Origin: BRHc4a sp049323755
Lineage (GTDB): Bacteria > Bacillota > Desulfotomaculia > Desulfotomaculales > Desulfocucumaceae
Reading direction: 5' to 3'
DNA: 64,000 nt
Assembly (NCBI GenBank): GCA_049323755.1
Contig: JBMOPE010000018.1
Coordinates: 1-64,000 of the forward strand
In this document: one piece after another, positions 62,034-64,000 of the stretch
Position numbering within the stretch: position 1 is the stretch's first letter
Layout of the letters: every line of letters begins with the position of its first letter
Made by a program: the position numbers and the translations under genes
Notes under the pieces: model-generated
Told to the model about the DNA's origin: nothing
Database searches by the model: none
Seen by the model: only the letters and a program-made list of their open reading frames with translations

Positions 62034-63380
62034 GTGAGTTATCTTTTAAGTATAAAAAGCGTAATTTTTTTATGTATGCTGGCAGTACATATATTAAATG
62101 TTATTCATCCCTCCCAGCCGGTAGGCCAGGTGGTAAACTTTATGACCATTATTGCTGTTTTTGCCAGTATACCCTTTCTGGGGAGAAACTCAAGGCTGGT
62201 CAGTCTGTTGCTTTTTGCCGCCGGAGCATATCTTTTGCATATTTCAGGTGCCGGCTGGGTTTTATGGGTTGAGGCCATGGGAAAGAACACCAGCCTTTTG
62301 ATGCTTTTAATATCAGTTCCACTGCTGGGGGTGCCTCTCAGACATGGCGGTTATATAAGTACGCTTGATTCACTTGCCGATAAATATATGAGAGGGAAAA
62401 GGCGGATGTACCTTGTACCGGCAATCTTTAGCCATGTTCTGGGAGTATTTATGAATATTGGTGCGGTAACACTGACTTACCAGATAACCGCCAGGGGAAG
62501 GGTATCGGAGTATCCCGGTATTTTGGCAAGAAGTATATCAAGGGGGTTCGGCAGCGCTCTTTTCTGGTCTCCGAACATGGTGGCAACCGCACTTGTGCTG
62601 GGCTACATGAAAGTTCCCTGGGAAAGCTATGTTGTGCTGGGGATTGCTTTTGCCGCTGTTTCTCTGGTCGCTGGTTATGCGGCAGAGCTTTTTGTAAAGG
62701 GAGAATCTTTAATAATGAATGCAAGAAACGTGGAAGGGTGCGTGTCCTCCTCCAAAGATAAGCTTATTCAGCTTTTAATAGCGGGCTTTGTATTTCTGTC
62801 ATTTGTAATATTTATTGAAACCCGAACAGACATTTCAGTAATAAATATCATTCCCATTATTGCGCTGGTTTTTCCGGTTCTGTGGCTTTCACTTCTTGGG
62901 AAGGTTAGTAGTATCAAGGAAGGATATAGAGATTATTTCAAAAGCAGGGTAAACAGGTACGACGGGGAAGTTGTTCTTTTTGTAGTGGCCGGCTTCTTTT
63001 CCACCGCTCTGGGACTTTCCGGGTGGGCAGCAAAAATCTGCAGCTATTTGATGCATTTTTCGGGTCAGTCCATGGTCTCTGTAGCTTTCACTATTCTACT
63101 GACTGTGGTTATTACGAGTATAGCGGGAATTCACCCGATGATTTCCGTTTCTGCCTTTGCAACCTCGCTTGACACTGCGGCAATGGGCCTGAACCAGGTT
63201 TACCTGGCACTGGTCCTAATAGCAGGGTGGTCGCTGGGGGCCACTGTTTCACCCATGTCTGGAACAAACCTGGTGGTGGGCAGCCTGACAGGCAAGACAC
63301 CTTTGGAGGTGGCCTTTGGAAATATAACACACGCTGTGATGGTCACAGCCTCAATAATTTTGTTCCTGGCCGTGGGCTAG
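62034..63380 (+). CDS. Polytopic membrane transporter, ion-transporter-like fold
   Basis: 448 residues from GTG at 62034, 6 bases after GGGGGT; the frame opens at 62004. At least ten hydrophobic segments. Two glycine- and proline-rich re-entrant-like motifs are seen: RGFGSALFWSPNMVATALVL and GATVSPMSGTNLVVGSLTG. Their repeated S-P-x-x-x-x-x style resembles the inverted-repeat hairpins of the ion transporter superfamily (ArsB, DASS, citrate types). I cannot name the family or the substrate. It stands alone between AT-rich sequence and a family E array. Confidence 0.7.
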   Translation: MSYLLSIKSVIFLCMLAVHILNVIHPSQPVGQVVNFMTIIAVFASIPFLGRNSRLVSLLLFAAGAYLLHISGAGWVLWVEAMGKNTSLLMLLISVPLLGVPLRHGGYISTLDSLADKYMRGKRRMYLVPAIFSHVLGVFMNIGAVTLTYQITARGRVSEYPGILARSISRGFGSALFWSPNMVATALVLGYMKVPWESYVVLGIAFAAVSLVAGYAAELFVKGESLIMNARNVEGCVSSSKDKLIQLLIAGFVFLSFVIFIETRTDISVINIIPIIALVFPVLWLSLLGKVSSIKEGYRDYFKSRVNRYDGEVVLFVVAGFFSTALGLSGWAAKICSYLMHFSGQSMVSVAFTILLTVVITSIAGIHPMISVSAFATSLDTAAMGLNQVYLALVLIAGWSLGATVSPMSGTNLVVGSLTGKTPLEVAFGNITHAVMVTASIILFLAVG

Positions 63381-63384
63381 GCAG

Positions 63385-63605
63385 AGGAGCCGAAGATGGA
63401 GGGGCCGAGGATGTATTTCCGGACGGTCGGAGGGGCCTAAGATGCATTTCAGATTGGTCGGAGAGACAAGGGCGCAATATTTAAGGATCTCCGAACGGAG
63501 GTGCTGTCTTTTATCGCCTCCGACCAATCGGGAATACTCTTAAGCTCCTACGACCAATAGGGAATGCCCCTTAGCTCCTCCGACGAATCGGAAATACCTA
63601 TTAGC
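63385..63605. repeat. Family E array, copy 2 (inverted halves)
   Basis: Occupies the 253-base gap after the transporter. Forward units GGTCGGAGGGGCCTAAGATG and CATTTCAGATTGGTCGGAG (63385-63465) face reverse units GCCTCCGACCAATCGGGAAT and CTCCTCCGACGAATCGGAAA (about 63515-63600). Same design as 19577-20012 with fewer units. Confidence 0.8.
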
Positions 63606-63633
63606 TTCTCCTGACCTCAATTTCACTGCAGGA

Positions 63634-63855
63634 TTAGCCTTTGGATTTTAAGGTAAGGTCCACATTGAACATATTGCCCATGTCAATAAATAACTTCCAA
63701 TTGGGCCTGTTCCGGTTTTCTTCTGTAAGAATTTTTAAGGCAGCCTTAATCTTGTCGGGTAATGCAGTTCCGCAACTGGGGCATACAGGGTTATTTATCC
63801 TTCCTTCAACAATCTGGTATTTACCTCCGCAGTCACCGCAACCTATGAAAATCAT
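63634..63855 (-). CDS. Zinc-ribbon small protein, 73 residues
   Basis: A small protein with a zinc-ribbon-like set CGDCGG and CPSCGT about 18 residues apart, followed by a helical tail (DKIKAALKILTEENRN). ATG at 63855 lies behind GGGGGTGAAGGG; the longer frame to 63900 is unlikely. Function unknown; nucleic-acid or protein binding through the ribbon is only a family-level guess. Confidence 0.65.
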   Translation of the reverse strand: MIFIGCGDCGGKYQIVEGRINNPVCPSCGTALPDKIKAALKILTEENRNRPNWKLFIDMGNMFNVDLTLKSKG

Positions 63856-63932
63856 CCCTTCACCCCCGAAATAATAAACTATTAATATATTATTCGGCAT
63901 AGTTAGGGGAAACCTGTGGGCCGCTTAATAAA

Positions 63933-63972
63933 AAAACGCCCTGCGGGCGTTGCCGCTGTTCCTGCGGCATTG
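63933..63972 (-). terminator. Family F hairpin terminator, copy 5 (reverse)
   Basis: Read on the minus strand: GCCGCAGGAACAGCGGC, then AACGCCC-GCA-GGGCGTT and a T-run. It should end a transcript that enters from beyond the window. It is preceded on that strand by AATGCTTAAC and, at the window edge, by the start of a family B arm (TAATTCCGGCCCC), the same B-F junction as at 29688-29817. Confidence 0.75.
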
Positions 63973-64000
63973 TTAAGCATTATACATGGGGCCGGAATTA

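Overview
The window reads as chromosome of a spore-forming, Gram-positive anaerobe of the Clostridia. An alpha/beta-type small acid-soluble spore protein and its protease GPR settle sporulation. PknB with PASTA repeats, FHA proteins, an FMN riboswitch, DapL and SLH/stalk-domain surface proteins fit a Desulfotomaculum/Pelotomaculum-like member of the Peptococcaceae; that family placement is inference. Start codons are often GTG or TTG behind strong GGAGG sites, and many track-length ORFs need trimming to an internal start.

Layout. 1-400: end of a ribosomal RNA operon (23S tail, 5S, terminator, then a stray 3' half of a second 5S with its own terminator). 561-12930: uracil salvage (upp, uraA), a GNAT-like protein, an ABC-2 exporter pair, an alpha/beta hydrolase, two secreted stalk-domain proteins, an Fsr-like MFS exporter and a metallo-beta-lactamase-fold protein. 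13079-29662: one long co-directional housekeeping run, priA-def-fmt-DUF116-rsmB-rlmN-fhaA-fhaB-stp-ftsW/rodA-pbpA-pknB-rsgA-rpe plus a 40-residue RCKP protein. It couples translation start and ribosome modification to Ser/Thr-kinase control of cell-wall synthesis. 29913-37158: signalling (two PilZ proteins, an orphan three-PAS histidine kinase, CheW), a NamZ-type muramidase with stalk domains and an EamA transporter. 37380-42690: an ABC-class ATPase, a CBS-CBS-ACT protein, a BusR-like HTH/RCK_C regulator and an acetyl-CoA synthetase. 43639-47607: the riboflavin operon ribD-ribE-ribBA-ribH under a consensus promoter, FMN riboswitch and terminator. 47959-55149: nicotinate phosphoribosyltransferase-like protein, dapL, rmuC, a methyltransferase, rpmB and recG. 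55554-63855: SASP and gpr facing each other, rsmD-coaD and a coiled-coil protein, an ADP-forming acyl-CoA synthetase with a DRTGG-domain partner, a polytopic transporter and a zinc-ribbon protein.

The most unusual content is between the genes. Six families of non-coding repeats (called A to F here) recur through the window. A to D share a design: two inverted arms, each built from degenerate 7-9 nt tandem units, around a spacer. E is a roughly 30-nt tandem array that turns round on itself into a giant inverted repeat. F is a compact hairpin ending in a T-run, and it works as a portable intrinsic terminator. Families nest: two paralogous composites of about 400 bp (5858-6270 and 16983-17357) carry D-left, A, D-right and F in the same order. 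No transposase, integrase, CRISPR array, tRNA or phage gene was seen.
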